A DNA stretch of 64,000 nucleotides from Rheinheimera pleomorphica (GTDB taxonomy: Bacteria; Pseudomonadota; Gammaproteobacteria; Enterobacterales; Alteromonadaceae), in assembly GCF_011634895.1 (NCBI RefSeq), contig NZ_SIRR01000008.1, forward strand, positions 248,001 to 312,000, read 5' to 3'. Shown here piece by piece: positions 55,319-64,000 of this stretch; the first letter of the stretch is position 1; every line of letters begins with the position of its first letter. The notes beneath the pieces are model-generated. The model was not told where the DNA came from, ran no database searches, and was given only the letters and a program-made list of their open reading frames with translations. The position numbers were made by a program, and so were the translations under genes.

Positions 55319-55420
55319 CTCTCAGGAATAGTCATTTTAAGCCAGTGCTGGCAACGCAGGCTCGAACAGGCTAAAATACGCTCCCTTTTTTCCAAGTGAC
55401 AATACAGGTAACAACACGCA

Positions 55421-56854
55421 ATGGGCAAAAAGCTGCACATTAAAACCTGGGGCTGCCAGATGAACGAATACGATTCATCGAAAATGGCCGACCTGCTGGA
55501 CGCCACTCATGGCTTTACCCTGACCGAAGAAGCAGAAGAAGCAGACGTTATTTTGCTCAACACCTGCTCTATTCGTGAAAAAGCCCAGGAGAAGGTATTC
55601 CATCAGCTGGGGCGCTGGCGTCCACTTAAGGAAAAAAATCCGAATTTAGTTATCGGTGTTGGCGGCTGTGTCGCCTCACAGGAAGGCGCGGCTATTCGCG
55701 AACGCGCGCCTTACGTTGATATTGTGTTTGGCCCGCAAACGCTGCACCGCCTGCCCGAGATGATTAATGCTGTGCAGGGCAATAAATCACCGGTAGTGGA
55801 CGTATCCTTCCCGGAAATTGAAAAATTCGACCGCCTGCCCGAGCCTCGCGCTGAGGGCCCCAGCGCCTTTGTGTCAATTATGGAAGGCTGCTCAAAATAC
55901 TGTACTTTCTGCGTGGTGCCCTACACCCGCGGTGAAGAAGTCAGCCGGCCTTTAGATGATGTACTGTTTGAAATTGCCCAGCTCGCCGAGCAAGGCGTGC
56001 GCGAAGTCAACCTGCTGGGGCAAAACGTAAACGCCTATCGCGGTGAAAAATTTGACGGCAGCATCTGTCATTTCTCAGAATTATTGCGTTTGGTAGCGGC
56101 TATCGACGGCATCGACCGCATTCGCTACACCACTTCGCATCCGGTTGAATTTACTGACGACATTATCGAGGTTTACCGTGACGTGCCTGAGCTGGTTGAT
56201 CACCTGCACCTGCCGGTACAAAGTGGCTCCGACCGTATTTTAAACCTGATGAAGCGTGGCCATACCGCACTGGAATATAAAGCGCAAATTCGCAAGCTGA
56301 AGAAAATCCGGCCGAATTTAAGCATGTCATCTGACTTTATTATCGGCTTCCCCGGTGAAGACGATACAGATTTTCAGGCGACAATGGACTTAATCGCCGC
56401 CATCAACTTTGATATGAGCTTCAGTTTTATTTACAGCGCCCGCCCCGGTACGCCAGCCGCCGACTTGCCGGATGACGTTAGCGAAGAGGCGAAAAAACAG
56501 CGTTTGTATATCCTGCAAGACCGCATTAACCAGCAAGCGCTGAAGATTGCCCGCAGCATGCTCGGCACTGAACAGCGTATTCTGGTTGAAGGCCCGTCGA
56601 AAAAAGACATTATGGAGCTGACCGGCCGCACTGAGAATAACCGGGTAGTGAACTTTCAGGGCACGCCGGATATGATTGGTCAGTTTGTCGACGTGAAAAT
56701 TACCGATGTATTCAGTAATTCCTTACGCGGCGAGCTGATACGTACCGAGCGTGATATGGGGCTGCGCCGTGACACCGCACCACAACAAATTCTGGCGCGA
56801 CAAAAAGCGGAACCCGCTGCCGATGCCCTGGGCGTGGCCAGCTTTACACCTTAA
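55421..56854 (+). CDS. miaB: tRNA-2-methylthio-N6-isopentenyladenosine synthase MiaB
   Basis: Radical-SAM methylthiotransferase that converts i6A37 to ms2i6A37 in tRNAs. 477 residues. UPF0004 domain cysteines Cys12, Cys49 and Cys83 ([26 protein letters not shown]) bind the auxiliary cluster; the SAM cluster uses Cys157, Cys161 and Cys164 in [25 protein letters not shown] follows, and a TRAM domain is at about 380-445. It heads the cluster miaB-ybeZ-ybeY-corC-lnt, but a terminator separates it from ybeZ. Confidence 0.97.
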   Translation: MGKKLHIKTWGCQMNEYDSSKMADLLDATHGFTLTEEAEEADVILLNTCSIREKAQEKVFHQLGRWRPLKEKNPNLVIGVGGCVASQEGAAIRERAPYVDIVFGPQTLHRLPEMINAVQGNKSPVVDVSFPEIEKFDRLPEPRAEGPSAFVSIMEGCSKYCTFCVVPYTRGEEVSRPLDDVLFEIAQLAEQGVREVNLLGQNVNAYRGEKFDGSICHFSELLRLVAAIDGIDRIRYTTSHPVEFTDDIIEVYRDVPELVDHLHLPVQSGSDRILNLMKRGHTALEYKAQIRKLKKIRPNLSMSSDFIIGFPGEDDTDFQATMDLIAAINFDMSFSFIYSARPGTPAADLPDDVSEEAKKQRLYILQDRINQQALKIARSMLGTEQRILVEGPSKKDIMELTGRTENNRVVNFQGTPDMIGQFVDVKITDVFSNSLRGELIRTERDMGLRRDTAPQQILARQKAEPAADALGVASFTP

Positions 56855-56861
56855 CTTTCCC

Positions 56862-56884
56862 GGGGGCCTTGTGGCCCCCTTTTG
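56862..56884 (+). terminator. Terminator after miaB
   Basis: 7-bp all-GC stem (56862-56868 with 56873-56879), TTGT loop and TTTT. It may attenuate rather than block transcription into the ybeZ operon. Confidence 0.8.
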
Positions 56885-56899
56885 CACTGAGGCCGGCTT

Positions 56900-57904
56900 T
56901 TGAGCACACCTTTACATACTGCAGAATTCACACTGGACGGTGCTGACAACAGACGCTTAACCCTGTTATGTGGCCCTTTTGATGATAACTTAAAGCATGT
57001 CGAGCGCCGCTTGCTGGTGGACATTAGCCATCGCGACAATCAGCTGAAAATTACCGGCCCGGCCGATAACGTTGCCGCAGCGATGGATGTACTGCAGCAG
57101 CTGTATAGCGCCACCGCTGCGCCGGACAGTGAGTTAACGCCGGAGCAGGTACATTTAGTGATCAGTGAAAACTACGATATTCAGTATCAGCAAGCCGATG
57201 GTGAGGCACGCGATTTTAGCCTGAAAACCAAAAAAGGCTTAATTAAACCACGTAACCCGAACCAGGCCAGCTATGTTGGCAATGTGTTAAGCCATGATGT
57301 CTGCTTTGGCATAGGCCCGGCCGGTACCGGTAAAACCTATTTAGCCGTGGCCTGCGCGGTCGATGCGTTAGAGCGCAATTTGGTGCGGCGTATTATTTTA
57401 ACCCGGCCAGCGGTGGAAGCGGGCGAAAAGCTCGGCTTTTTACCCGGCGATTTGGCACAAAAAGTTGACCCTTACCTGCGGCCATTGTACGACGCCTTAT
57501 TTGAGATGCTCGGCTTTGAAAAGGTCGAAAAGTATCTGGAGCGCGGCATTATCGAAATAGCGCCGCTGGCCTACATGCGCGGACGCACCTTAAATGATGC
57601 CTTTATTATTCTCGATGAAAGCCAGAACACCACGGTAGAGCAAATGAAAATGTTCTTAACCCGGATTGGCTTTAGCTCTAAGGCAGTGATCACCGGTGAT
57701 ATTACCCAGGTTGACTTACCGCGTGGCCAGTATTCCGGCTTAAAACACGCTATCGACGTCCTCGGTGACGTGAACGAGATTAGCTTTAACCATTTTACCG
57801 CCAAAGACGTGGTGCGCCATCCGATAGTACAGCGTATTGTTATGGCCTATGAAGCGCATGAAGCGGCCAAACTGGCCGCCACTGCGGCCGCTAAGGGCGA
57901 ATAA
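56900..57904 (+). CDS. ybeZ: PhoH family protein YbeZ
   Basis: A 334-residue PhoH-like ATPase, partner of the endoribonuclease YbeY in rRNA maturation. The start is TTG 56900 with GAGG upstream; no ATG gives a full N-terminus. It has an N-terminal KH-like part ([20 protein letters not shown]), then Walker A GPAGTGKT (139-146), [19 protein letters not shown], Walker [10 protein letters not shown], and [18 protein letters not shown]. The ybeY ATG overlaps its stop by 1 base. Confidence 0.94.
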   Translation: MSTPLHTAEFTLDGADNRRLTLLCGPFDDNLKHVERRLLVDISHRDNQLKITGPADNVAAAMDVLQQLYSATAAPDSELTPEQVHLVISENYDIQYQQADGEARDFSLKTKKGLIKPRNPNQASYVGNVLSHDVCFGIGPAGTGKTYLAVACAVDALERNLVRRIILTRPAVEAGEKLGFLPGDLAQKVDPYLRPLYDALFEMLGFEKVEKYLERGIIEIAPLAYMRGRTLNDAFIILDESQNTTVEQMKMFLTRIGFSSKAVITGDITQVDLPRGQYSGLKHAIDVLGDVNEISFNHFTAKDVVRHPIVQRIVMAYEAHEAAKLAATAAAKGE

Positions 57905-58365
57905 TGGCCATAACTCTGGATTTACAGCTGGCTTCAAGCGCCGCTAATTTACCCACTGAAACCGAGATCCAACAGTGGCTGGACGCGGCTATTTTGCCGT
58001 TTCAAGCGGATGCCGAAGTGACGGTGCGGATAGTGGATAACGACGAAAGCCAGCAACTTAACCACAACTACCGCGGCAAAGAGAAGCCAACCAATGTGCT
58101 GAGCTTTCCGTTTCAGTGCCCACCGGGTATTGAGCTGCCATTACTGGGCGATTTAGTGATCTGCGCACCGGTGGTGGCACAGGAAGCCGCCGAGCAAAAT
58201 AAGACCTTAAACGCACATTGGGCACATATGGTGGTGCATGGCAGCTTGCATTTACTCGGCTTTGACCATATAAATGACGACGATGCCGCGCAAATGGAAG
58301 CCGAAGAAGTCACCATATTGCAGCAACTTGGCTTTAGTAACCCCTATTTGTTGGATGACGAATAG
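57904..58365 (+). CDS. ybeY: Endoribonuclease YbeY
   Basis: Single-strand-specific zinc endoribonuclease needed for 16S rRNA 3'-end maturation and ribosome quality control. 153 residues. Zinc ligands His112, His116 and His122 are in [12 protein letters not shown], the HxxxHxxxxxH motif; NVLSFPF is the second signature. The ATG shares one base with the ybeZ stop, so coupling is tight. Confidence 0.96.
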   Translation: MAITLDLQLASSAANLPTETEIQQWLDAAILPFQADAEVTVRIVDNDESQQLNHNYRGKEKPTNVLSFPFQCPPGIELPLLGDLVICAPVVAQEAAEQNKTLNAHWAHMVVHGSLHLLGFDHINDDDAAQMEAEEVTILQQLGFSNPYLLDDE

Positions 58366-58398
58366 GATTTCTTTGTCTTTTGGAGTAACAGTTCACCC

Positions 58399-59271
58399 AT
58401 GAGTGACGACAATCCCCACTCTAGTCGCGGTTCTGCCGGTAAATCCTGGCTGGAGCGAATAGCCAGTATATTCAGCGCAGAACCACAGGATATTTCAGAT
58501 TTACAGGACATCATCAGTGAAGCACAAATGCGCGACCTGATTGATATCGACACCAAAAGTATGCTGCACGGTGTACTGGACGTTTCCAGCATGCGTGCCC
58601 GCGATATTATGATCCCGCGCTCGCAAATGGCCACTATCGATATCGACGACAGTGTGACCGACATGCTGCCGATCCTGCTGGAAAATAATCACAGCCGCTA
58701 CCCGGTGGTCAACGAAGATAAAGATCATATCGAAGGCATTTTGCTGGTAAAAGACTTACTGCAATATGCGCTGGACCCGACCATGACCGACTGGCATCTA
58801 CGCGACTTACTGCGCCCGGCGGTGATCATTCCGGAAAGCAAAAGGGTTGATGCGCTGCTCAAAGAATTCCGCCAAAAACGTTACCATATGGCGATTGTCG
58901 TCGATGAATACGGTGGTGTGTCTGGCCTGGTAACCATTGAAGATATTTTGGAGCAAATCGTCGGCGAAATTGAAGATGAGCACGACGACGAAGAAGAGCA
59001 TGACATCAAAAAAATGGCGTCACGGGTATTTCAGGTTAGTGCTCTGACGCCACTGGACGAGTTTAACGAATCATTTAATACCGCCTTTGACGAAGAAGAC
59101 GCCGACACCATTGGCGGCATAGTACTGCATGCTTTTGGCCATATGCCGGCCAAAGGTGAAAGCATTGAGCTGCAGGGCTTAACCTTTAAGGTCAGTAAGG
59201 CTAACAGCCGCCGCTTAGTGCAACTGCAGGTGATCCGCGCCAAAGAGAACGCTGTGGCAGAGGAAAGTTAA
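58399..59271 (+). CDS. corC: CBS-domain protein CorC (YbeX)
   Basis: A 290-residue cytoplasmic protein linked to Mg/Co efflux; in E. coli YbeX also affects ribosome metabolism. N-terminal CorC helix ([20 protein letters not shown]), two CBS domains at about 68-125 and 130-190 ([15 protein letters not shown] block, [29 protein letters not shown]), an acidic linker [11 protein letters not shown], and a CorC_HlyC domain about 205-285. It sits 33 bases after ybeY and 4 bases before lnt, the conserved order. Confidence 0.95.
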   Translation: MSDDNPHSSRGSAGKSWLERIASIFSAEPQDISDLQDIISEAQMRDLIDIDTKSMLHGVLDVSSMRARDIMIPRSQMATIDIDDSVTDMLPILLENNHSRYPVVNEDKDHIEGILLVKDLLQYALDPTMTDWHLRDLLRPAVIIPESKRVDALLKEFRQKRYHMAIVVDEYGGVSGLVTIEDILEQIVGEIEDEHDDEEEHDIKKMASRVFQVSALTPLDEFNESFNTAFDEEDADTIGGIVLHAFGHMPAKGESIELQGLTFKVSKANSRRLVQLQVIRAKENAVAEES

Positions 59272-59275
59272 GCCG

Positions 59276-60829
59276 TTGCGCGCAGTCGTTTCCCACAAAC
59301 TACAGGCGTTATTGCCGCAGCTGGTGTTAATGGCAGCTGGCGGCAGTACCACCCTGGCGTTTGCACCTTTTACCCTGTGGTGGTTGCCCTTATGTACGGT
59401 GGCCTTGCTGGTATTTTGCCTCAACCGCGCAACGTCGGCGCGCAGTGCAGCACTGACGGGGTTTAGTTTTGGTATCGGCTGGTTTGGCGCTGGCATCAGC
59501 TGGGTTCACGTCAGCATCGCCGAGTTTGGTGGCCTGCCATTGGCAGGCAGTTTAGCCCTGATGGCGCTGCTGGTAGCCTACCTGGCGCTGTTTCCGGCCT
59601 TTGCCAGCTGGCTAAGTTATAAACTACGCTACATACCAGTTATGCCGTTGTTGTTTGCCGCCTGCTGGACCCTATCCGAATGGCTGCGCAGCTGGTTACT
59701 AACCGGCTTCCCGTGGTTGTCGCTTGGCTACAGTCAAACCAGCCATGGCCTGACCGATTTTGCGCCCTTGCTGGGCGAAACCGGTATCAGCTTTCTCCTG
59801 GTGTTTGCCGCAGCCTCCATTGCACAGCTGTTTAGCCACAGCGCCCACATCAGTCGCTATGGCTATATTATTATTGCCGCTGCACTGTTTGTTATCAGCC
59901 CGATGTTAAGCAACTTTAATGGCTGGCACTACAGTGAGCAGCAGCTTTCGGTATTGCTGGTGCAAGGCAATGTAAAACAAGAACTGCGCTGGGTTCCCGA
60001 GCAAGAACAACCCACCATGCTGAAATATATGGACTTAACCCGGCCGCATTTTCAAACCGATTTAGTCATCTGGCCCGAGGCGGCCATTCCAAGGCTGGAG
60101 CCACTGGCTGAAAATTATCTGGACAACCTCAACCGCGCCGCCCTTTATGCCGATACGGCGGTGATCAGCGGCATTCTGGACTACAACTTTCACACCCAGC
60201 AAGCCTGGAACAATCTGATTGTGTTGGGTAAACGCTACCCAGACTCGACCGATGGCGATTATTTTTATGGCCACGGCAACCGCTACAGCAAACATCACCT
60301 GCTGCCGATTGGCGAGTTTGTACCCTTTGAAAGCGTGTTGCGCCAGCTGGCACCGATTTTCGATTTACCCATGAGCTCGTTCAGCCGCGGCAGTTATGTG
60401 CAGCCTAATCTGGTGGCGAATGGCTTTCACTTGCTACCGGCTATTTGCTTTGAAATTGCGTTTCCATCTCAGATAGCTGCCAATATGACCGCCGACACTC
60501 AGCTGCTGCTAACCGTCAGCAACGATGCCTGGTTTGGCGACAGCATAGGCCCACACCAGCATTTACAAATTGCCCAGATGCGGGCACTGGAGTTTGGCCG
60601 GCCGCTGCTGCGCGCGACAAACAATGGTGTTACCGCAACCCTTGCTGCCGATGGCAGCATCAGTAAGCGTCTGCCGCAGTTTAGCGCAGCGGTACTACAA
60701 GATGAGCTAACACTAACCGTTGGCAGCACGCCCTACAGCCGCTTTGGCAGTGGGCCATTAGCCCTATTATGCGCCATTATCTTACTGGCAGGCGCCGTGC
60801 TGCAACGTCGTCGTGCAGCAACAGCATAA
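59276..60829 (+). CDS. lnt: Apolipoprotein N-acyltransferase
   Basis: Adds the third acyl chain to lipoproteins at the inner membrane; needed for the several lipoproteins in this window. 517 residues. The start is TTG 59276 with AGGAAAG upstream. About six N-terminal TM helices precede the carbon-nitrogen hydrolase domain. The catalytic triad is intact: Glu268 in WPEAAIP, Lys339 in YSKHHLLPIGEFVPF and Cys391 in PAICFEIAFP (E. coli Glu267, Lys335, Cys387). A C-terminal TM helix closes the protein. It follows corC by 4 bases. Confidence 0.96.
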   Translation: MRAVVSHKLQALLPQLVLMAAGGSTTLAFAPFTLWWLPLCTVALLVFCLNRATSARSAALTGFSFGIGWFGAGISWVHVSIAEFGGLPLAGSLALMALLVAYLALFPAFASWLSYKLRYIPVMPLLFAACWTLSEWLRSWLLTGFPWLSLGYSQTSHGLTDFAPLLGETGISFLLVFAAASIAQLFSHSAHISRYGYIIIAAALFVISPMLSNFNGWHYSEQQLSVLLVQGNVKQELRWVPEQEQPTMLKYMDLTRPHFQTDLVIWPEAAIPRLEPLAENYLDNLNRAALYADTAVISGILDYNFHTQQAWNNLIVLGKRYPDSTDGDYFYGHGNRYSKHHLLPIGEFVPFESVLRQLAPIFDLPMSSFSRGSYVQPNLVANGFHLLPAICFEIAFPSQIAANMTADTQLLLTVSNDAWFGDSIGPHQHLQIAQMRALEFGRPLLRATNNGVTATLAADGSISKRLPQFSAAVLQDELTLTVGSTPYSRFGSGPLALLCAIILLAGAVLQRRRAATA

Positions 60830-61119
60830 AGCCAGCAGACTGCTAAACATCTAACCTTATTTATTTCTACACGCCTTAGAAAAACCAGCTTAATTACAAT
60901 TTGTAACAGATATTTAGTTAACCAATTTCACGAAAATCACATAAATCAGCCGTTTTCGGGAACTTTTTCGAACAGATTGCAATAGTTTTTTTTCTGTGGC
61001 AAAACAGTCAGCATGCTGAATAAAACAGCAATGCGATAAAGCACCAACAGAGTGCGACCAATAACAAGTAAAATCAGCAACCATGACTGATTAAAGCAAC
61101 ATCCAGAGGAAGTAAGTTA
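60830..61119. promoter_or_regulatory. AT-rich leader region of the subtilase gene
   Basis: 290 bases without an open frame of note. It is AT-rich with short dyads (AGTCAGCATGCTGA near 61008; TTTTCGGGAACTTTTTCGAA near 60952) and ends in AGAGGAAG 8-15 bases before the protease ATG. A long regulated leader or upstream activator sites are plausible for a secreted protease. I see no confident sigma-70 pair. Confidence 0.3.
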
Positions 61120-62769
61120 ATGAAATATAATAAATTGTCCACAATTGCGACTGCCACCCTGCTGGCAATGGGTTTTACCGCTGCAGCCGCAGCGTCAGAT
61201 CGCGTCATTATTCAGGTTGATAACAGCAAAAAAGGCGTGGTTAAAGCACTGGCGAAACAGCTGGGCGGTGACGTAAAAGTGGATGCCGATGGCTTTATTG
61301 CGGCACAGTTTAGCGGCAAGTCATTAAGCGAAATCAAAGGTTTGTTAAACAACCCACATATTAAACTGGTAGAAGAAGACGTTGTGCGTAAGCCACTGGC
61401 TATCTATAACGATGACCTGGGCAACCCTATGACTGAGCAGTTAACACCTTATGCGGTGTACCAATCTCAGGCAGATCAGGTAGCCTTAAACTTGGGCGCT
61501 GGCATGAAAGTTTGTGTTATCGACTCAGGTTTGGACCGCTCAAACGTAGATTTCGACTGGGGCAATATCACCGGTGATAACGACTCAGGCACAGGTAGCT
61601 GGGATGTTGCTGGCGGCCCACACGGTACCCACGTCGCCGGTACTGTCGGCGCTGCCGATAACGGCGTTGGCGTAGTAGGTATGGCACCTGGCGTAGCCAT
61701 GCACATTATCAAAGTATTTAATGCTGAAGGCTGGGGTTACTCTTCTGATCTGGCCTATGCGGCACAAAAATGTACCGCGGCCGGCGCTAACATTATTACC
61801 ATGAGCCTGGGTGGCGGCGGTGCTAACAGCACAGAATCCAATGCCTTTGCTACCTTTACCAACAACGGTGGCTTAGTATTAGCTGCAGCCGGTAACGATG
61901 GCAACAACGTACGTTCATACCCTGCTGGCTACCCATCAGTAATGATGATCGGTGCCAATGACGCCAACAATGCCATTGCCGATTTCTCGCAGTTCCCAAG
62001 CTGCACTTCAGGTTCAGGTAAGCGTGCCACCACAGACGAAAAGATCTGTGTTGAAGTGACCGCTGGCGGCGTTGATACCCTGTCTACCTACCCGGCTGAC
62101 GGCGCTACCTCATCATCACTGTACGCAGGTAGCACCGCTTTTGCCTCGTCTGCAATGGAAAATGCCGGCTCAGCAACAGCCAACACCTATTTTATGGGTT
62201 TAGCTACTGCAACAGACAGTGGCGCTGCTGGTAAAGTGTGCGTCATTGATCGTGGTACTATTTCATTCCATGACAAGGTGAAAAACTGCGAAAACTCAGG
62301 CGGTGTTGGCGCTGTTATTATCAATAACGAAGCCGGTATGCTGTATGGCACTTTAGGTGAAGGCACAGCTAATACTACATCTATCCCGGCAGTAGGTGCT
62401 GCACAGGAAGACCGTTCAGCGCTGTTAGCGGCCAGCACGATGACCGTCACCATCGAAAGCAGCGACTACGGCTATATGAGCGGTACCTCAATGGCCACAC
62501 CTGCCGTAGCCGGTGTAGCGGCACTGGTATGGTCAAACTTCCCAAGCTGTAGCGGTACTGAAATTCGTAACGCGTTAAAAGCCACAGCACAGGATGCTGG
62601 TGCTGCCGGTAAAGACGTGTACTTTGGCTATGGTATTGTTAAAGCTAAAGCGGCATACGACTATCTGAGCGTTAACGGCTGTACAGGCTCTGGCGGTGGT
62701 GACACCGGTGGCGACACTGGTGGTGATACCGGCGGCAGCTGTAAAGGCGGCCCGAGAAAATGCGGTTAA
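61120..62769 (+). CDS. Secreted subtilisin-like S8 serine protease with PA domain
   Basis: A 549-residue exported subtilase. Signal peptide 1-25 (cleavage after AAAAAS); inhibitor I9-type propeptide about 27-90; catalytic domain with Asp135 in VCVIDSGLD, His168 in GGPHGTHVAGT, oxyanion Asn259 in AAAGND and Ser457 in GYMSGTSMATP. A protease-associated domain is inserted about 340-445 (GLATATDSGAAGKVCVIDRG). The end is a Gly-Asp-Thr repeat linker (GGDTGGDTGGDTGG) followed by only SCKGGPRKCG, not the domain such linkers usually lead to. Several Cys suggest periplasmic oxidation and type II secretion. Likely a nutritional exoprotease. Confidence 0.95.
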   Translation: MKYNKLSTIATATLLAMGFTAAAAASDRVIIQVDNSKKGVVKALAKQLGGDVKVDADGFIAAQFSGKSLSEIKGLLNNPHIKLVEEDVVRKPLAIYNDDLGNPMTEQLTPYAVYQSQADQVALNLGAGMKVCVIDSGLDRSNVDFDWGNITGDNDSGTGSWDVAGGPHGTHVAGTVGAADNGVGVVGMAPGVAMHIIKVFNAEGWGYSSDLAYAAQKCTAAGANIITMSLGGGGANSTESNAFATFTNNGGLVLAAAGNDGNNVRSYPAGYPSVMMIGANDANNAIADFSQFPSCTSGSGKRATTDEKICVEVTAGGVDTLSTYPADGATSSSLYAGSTAFASSAMENAGSATANTYFMGLATATDSGAAGKVCVIDRGTISFHDKVKNCENSGGVGAVIINNEAGMLYGTLGEGTANTTSIPAVGAAQEDRSALLAASTMTVTIESSDYGYMSGTSMATPAVAGVAALVWSNFPSCSGTEIRNALKATAQDAGAAGKDVYFGYGIVKAKAAYDYLSVNGCTGSGGGDTGGDTGGDTGGSCKGGPRKCG

Positions 62770-62783
62770 TTTGTTAAGTTGAC

Positions 62784-62815
62784 AACAGCCGGCCCAGTGC
62801 CGGCTGTTTTGTTTT
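62784..62815 (+). terminator. Rho-independent terminator of the subtilase gene
   Basis: 10-bp stem (62784-62793 with 62799-62808), 5-base loop and T-rich tail. Confidence 0.92.
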
Positions 62816-62903
62816 TAACGACTAAATTTGTTAACAAAACAGCTTGAGAACCCGGCTCAGTAGGGTAGACTAAAAGCACGCTAATGCTTTGCCGGCCTTT
62901 AAG

Positions 62904-63482
62904 ATGACCTTACTGCACAACATCAGCCGCACCTTGCAGCGCCGTCGTAACACTACCTGGCACGCGCTGGGGTATGACACCACGGTCAGAGCGGAAACCG
63001 CCGCCGATATTGACGCCATCGCCAACCTGACACGCCACGCCTTTAACAACGAAGCCGAAGTAAAGCTGATCACTAAACTGCGTCAGGCGCAGGATGACTG
63101 CGTCGCCCTGGTTGCCGAGCAACATGGCAAGGTAGTCGGACATATACTGTTTTCACCGGCGACGCTGGAGCATTATCCGGATACCCGCCTCATGGTATTG
63201 GCGCCGATGGCCGTCAGCAATGTGCTGCAGCACCAGGGCATTGGTTCGGCATTAGTCCGCGCCGGGCTGGAGCAGTGCAAAAAAAGGGGCATTCAGGCAG
63301 TAGTGGTGCTTGGGCATCCGGCTTACTACCCCAGGTTTGGTTTTGTACCGGCCAGTGGCTATGGCATCCGTTGCCCGTGGCCGGTGGCAGACGAGGCCTT
63401 TATGTTGCTGGAACTAACCGACGGGGCTGTCAGGGAAAAAACCGGCCAGGTGCTGTACCACCCGGCGTTTGCTGAACTTTAA
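62904..63482 (+). CDS. GNAT family N-acetyltransferase, YhbS-like
   Basis: A 192-residue GNAT from ATG 62904; an earlier TTG at 62889 is less likely. The family core is VRAETAADIDAIANLTRHAF, LVAEQHGKVVGHILFSP, then motif A VLAPMAVSNVLQHQGIGSALV with Q-x-x-G-x-G, and VVLGHPAYYPRFGFVPASGYGI typical of the YhbS type. The N-terminal 25 basic residues before the domain are unusual. Acceptor substrate unknown. Confidence 0.9.
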   Translation: MTLLHNISRTLQRRRNTTWHALGYDTTVRAETAADIDAIANLTRHAFNNEAEVKLITKLRQAQDDCVALVAEQHGKVVGHILFSPATLEHYPDTRLMVLAPMAVSNVLQHQGIGSALVRAGLEQCKKRGIQAVVVLGHPAYYPRFGFVPASGYGIRCPWPVADEAFMLLELTDGAVREKTGQVLYHPAFAEL

Positions 63483-63527
63483 TCGCTCTCTTATCCGCTT
63501 GATGACTATCACCGATACGAATTCCGG

Positions 63528-63557
63528 GTTGACAACGTTCACCATAGTCACGAAAAT
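63528..63557 (+). promoter_or_regulatory. Candidate promoter for the last gene
   Basis: TTGACA (63529-63534), 17-base spacer, GAAAAT (63552-63557). The -35 lies inside the 9-bp palindrome GTTGACAAC, a possible operator. Leader about 45 bases to the ATG at 63609. Confidence 0.4.
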
Positions 63558-63608
63558 TCACACCCAATTACCCACACATTAACTTTTAATTCAAAATAAG
63601 GTCGCAGG

Positions 63609-64000
63609 ATGCCAGACCGTCAGTACGATGGCGTATTACTGGAAGATAAGTGGGGCAAAACCTATTTGTGCAGCACCAGTTTATTAGCCAGAGTTGATTT
63701 AGGTGAAGATTACGTAACATGGGTTCACGACAGAGTTTTTGGTTGTTATTTTCTGCACGATTTAGTACCGCACTGGAATTTACGCCAAATCTGGGCAGAC
63801 ATATATCAACATGCCAAGCCCTGGGCTTTTGATTTATCGACATTTACTGATTTTCAGTTGCGTGATGCACTGCTTGACATCTTCGCCGCGGATGAAATGC
63901 GTATTTGGCAACTAACCGAAGGCTGGGGTGCACCACCAGAAGACAATGGCATAGGCGACGGCGGCTTAGCACCAGAAACTAGCAGCTCGGCCCTTGCACC
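63609..64000 (+). CDS. Unidentified protein, 5' part only (cut by window end)
   Basis: ATG 63609, with AAGG and CAGG upstream, opens a frame that runs off the right edge; at least 130 residues. The first 105 residues look like a compact domain: YDGVLLEDKWGKTYLC, ARVDLGEDYVTWVHDRVFG, LVPHWNLRQIWADIY, LRDALLDIFAADEMRIWQLT. After EGWGAPPED the sequence turns Gly/Pro/Ser-rich (NGIGDGGLAPETSSSALAP), like a linker before another domain. There is no signal peptide. I do not recognise it with confidence. The pattern recalls N-terminal modules of modular or polymorphic toxins, but no toxin part is visible. Confidence 0.7.
   Translation, partial: MPDRQYDGVLLEDKWGKTYLCSTSLLARVDLGEDYVTWVHDRVFGCYFLHDLVPHWNLRQIWADIYQHAKPWAFDLSTFTDFQLRDALLDIFAADEMRIWQLTEGWGAPPEDNGIGDGGLAPETSSSALA

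Noticed and set aside
62697-62740. 12-base tandem units at the end of the subtilase gene as a CRISPR or VNTR locus
   Set aside because: They are in-frame codons for GGDT repeats, three to four copies only, with no spacers.
1-64000. Prophage, insertion sequence, integron or defence island
   Set aside because: No integrase, transposase, phage structural gene, restriction or toxin-antitoxin pair was seen; gene order is that of conserved chromosomal clusters.

Overview
The window looks like an ordinary chromosomal segment of a free-living, probably aquatic gammaproteobacterium. The gene set (Syd, QueF, YqcC, DUF3301, DUF2789, two DUF3192 proteins, VF530, a 335-residue NAD-type isocitrate dehydrogenase, a 531-residue isocitrate lyase, TonB receptor, many c-di-GMP and chemotaxis proteins) fits the Rheinheimera/Alishewanella/Arsukibacterium group of the Alteromonadales/Chromatiales. 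This placement is by family recognition only; no search was run. I found no phage, transposase, integrase, CRISPR array or rRNA. The only tRNA is tRNA-Phe(GAA).

Layout. 1-5.8 kb: small conserved housekeeping genes (truC, yqcC, DUF3301, Mpo1-like, GNAT, DUF2789, DUF3192 lipoprotein, DUF2310, syd, queF). 5.8-6.2 kb: a gene-poor stretch holding a hairpin, a possible 20-codon ORF and a terminator. 6.2-11.9 kb: diguanylate cyclase, ppnN-xni-DUF3192, NAD-dependent icd, VF530. 12-15 kb: a purine/deoxynucleoside salvage operon (deoB-deoD-gpt-deaminase). 15-22 kb: lipoprotein prolyl oligopeptidase, tRNA-Phe, tripartite hybrid histidine kinase, secreted multidomain endonuclease I. 22-27 kb: the glyoxylate shunt (aceA, a divergent LysR gene, aceB) with a structured intergenic element. 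27-32 kb: DUF2726, a YjfB-like small protein, an MCP, Aer and a CheY-like regulator. 32-40 kb: the most system-like region. A TonB receptor and a tandem-domain beta-propeller phytase lie back to back with a degenerate membrane GGDEF protein, an AraC regulator and a lipoprotein metallophosphoesterase. 40-49.6 kb: EF-hand protein, AI-2E-type permease, DUF819, HopJ, an Ada-AlkA fusion with ogt, an outer-membrane barrel, pirin, mtnN and a CbiB-like protein. 49.7-54.2 kb: a 1503-residue propeller-PAS-GGDEF-EAL protein. 54.3-60.8 kb: EamA permease, a structured repeat, and the conserved miaB-ybeZ-ybeY-corC-lnt cluster. 61-64 kb: secreted subtilase, GNAT, and the start of an unidentified gene cut by the window end.

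How the parts fit. Carbon flow at the isocitrate branch point is represented at both ends (icd; aceA/aceB with a candidate LysR regulator). Nucleoside salvage is gathered in one operon. Three c-di-GMP proteins (two apparently catalytic, one apparently a receptor only) and two chemoreceptors point to a motile, surface-associated life. Secreted or surface-anchored hydrolases (two peptidases, a nuclease, a phytase and a phosphoesterase) suggest scavenging of protein, DNA and organic phosphate. Many starts were moved downstream of the longest ORF where a Shine-Dalgarno site, signal peptide or family length argues for it.
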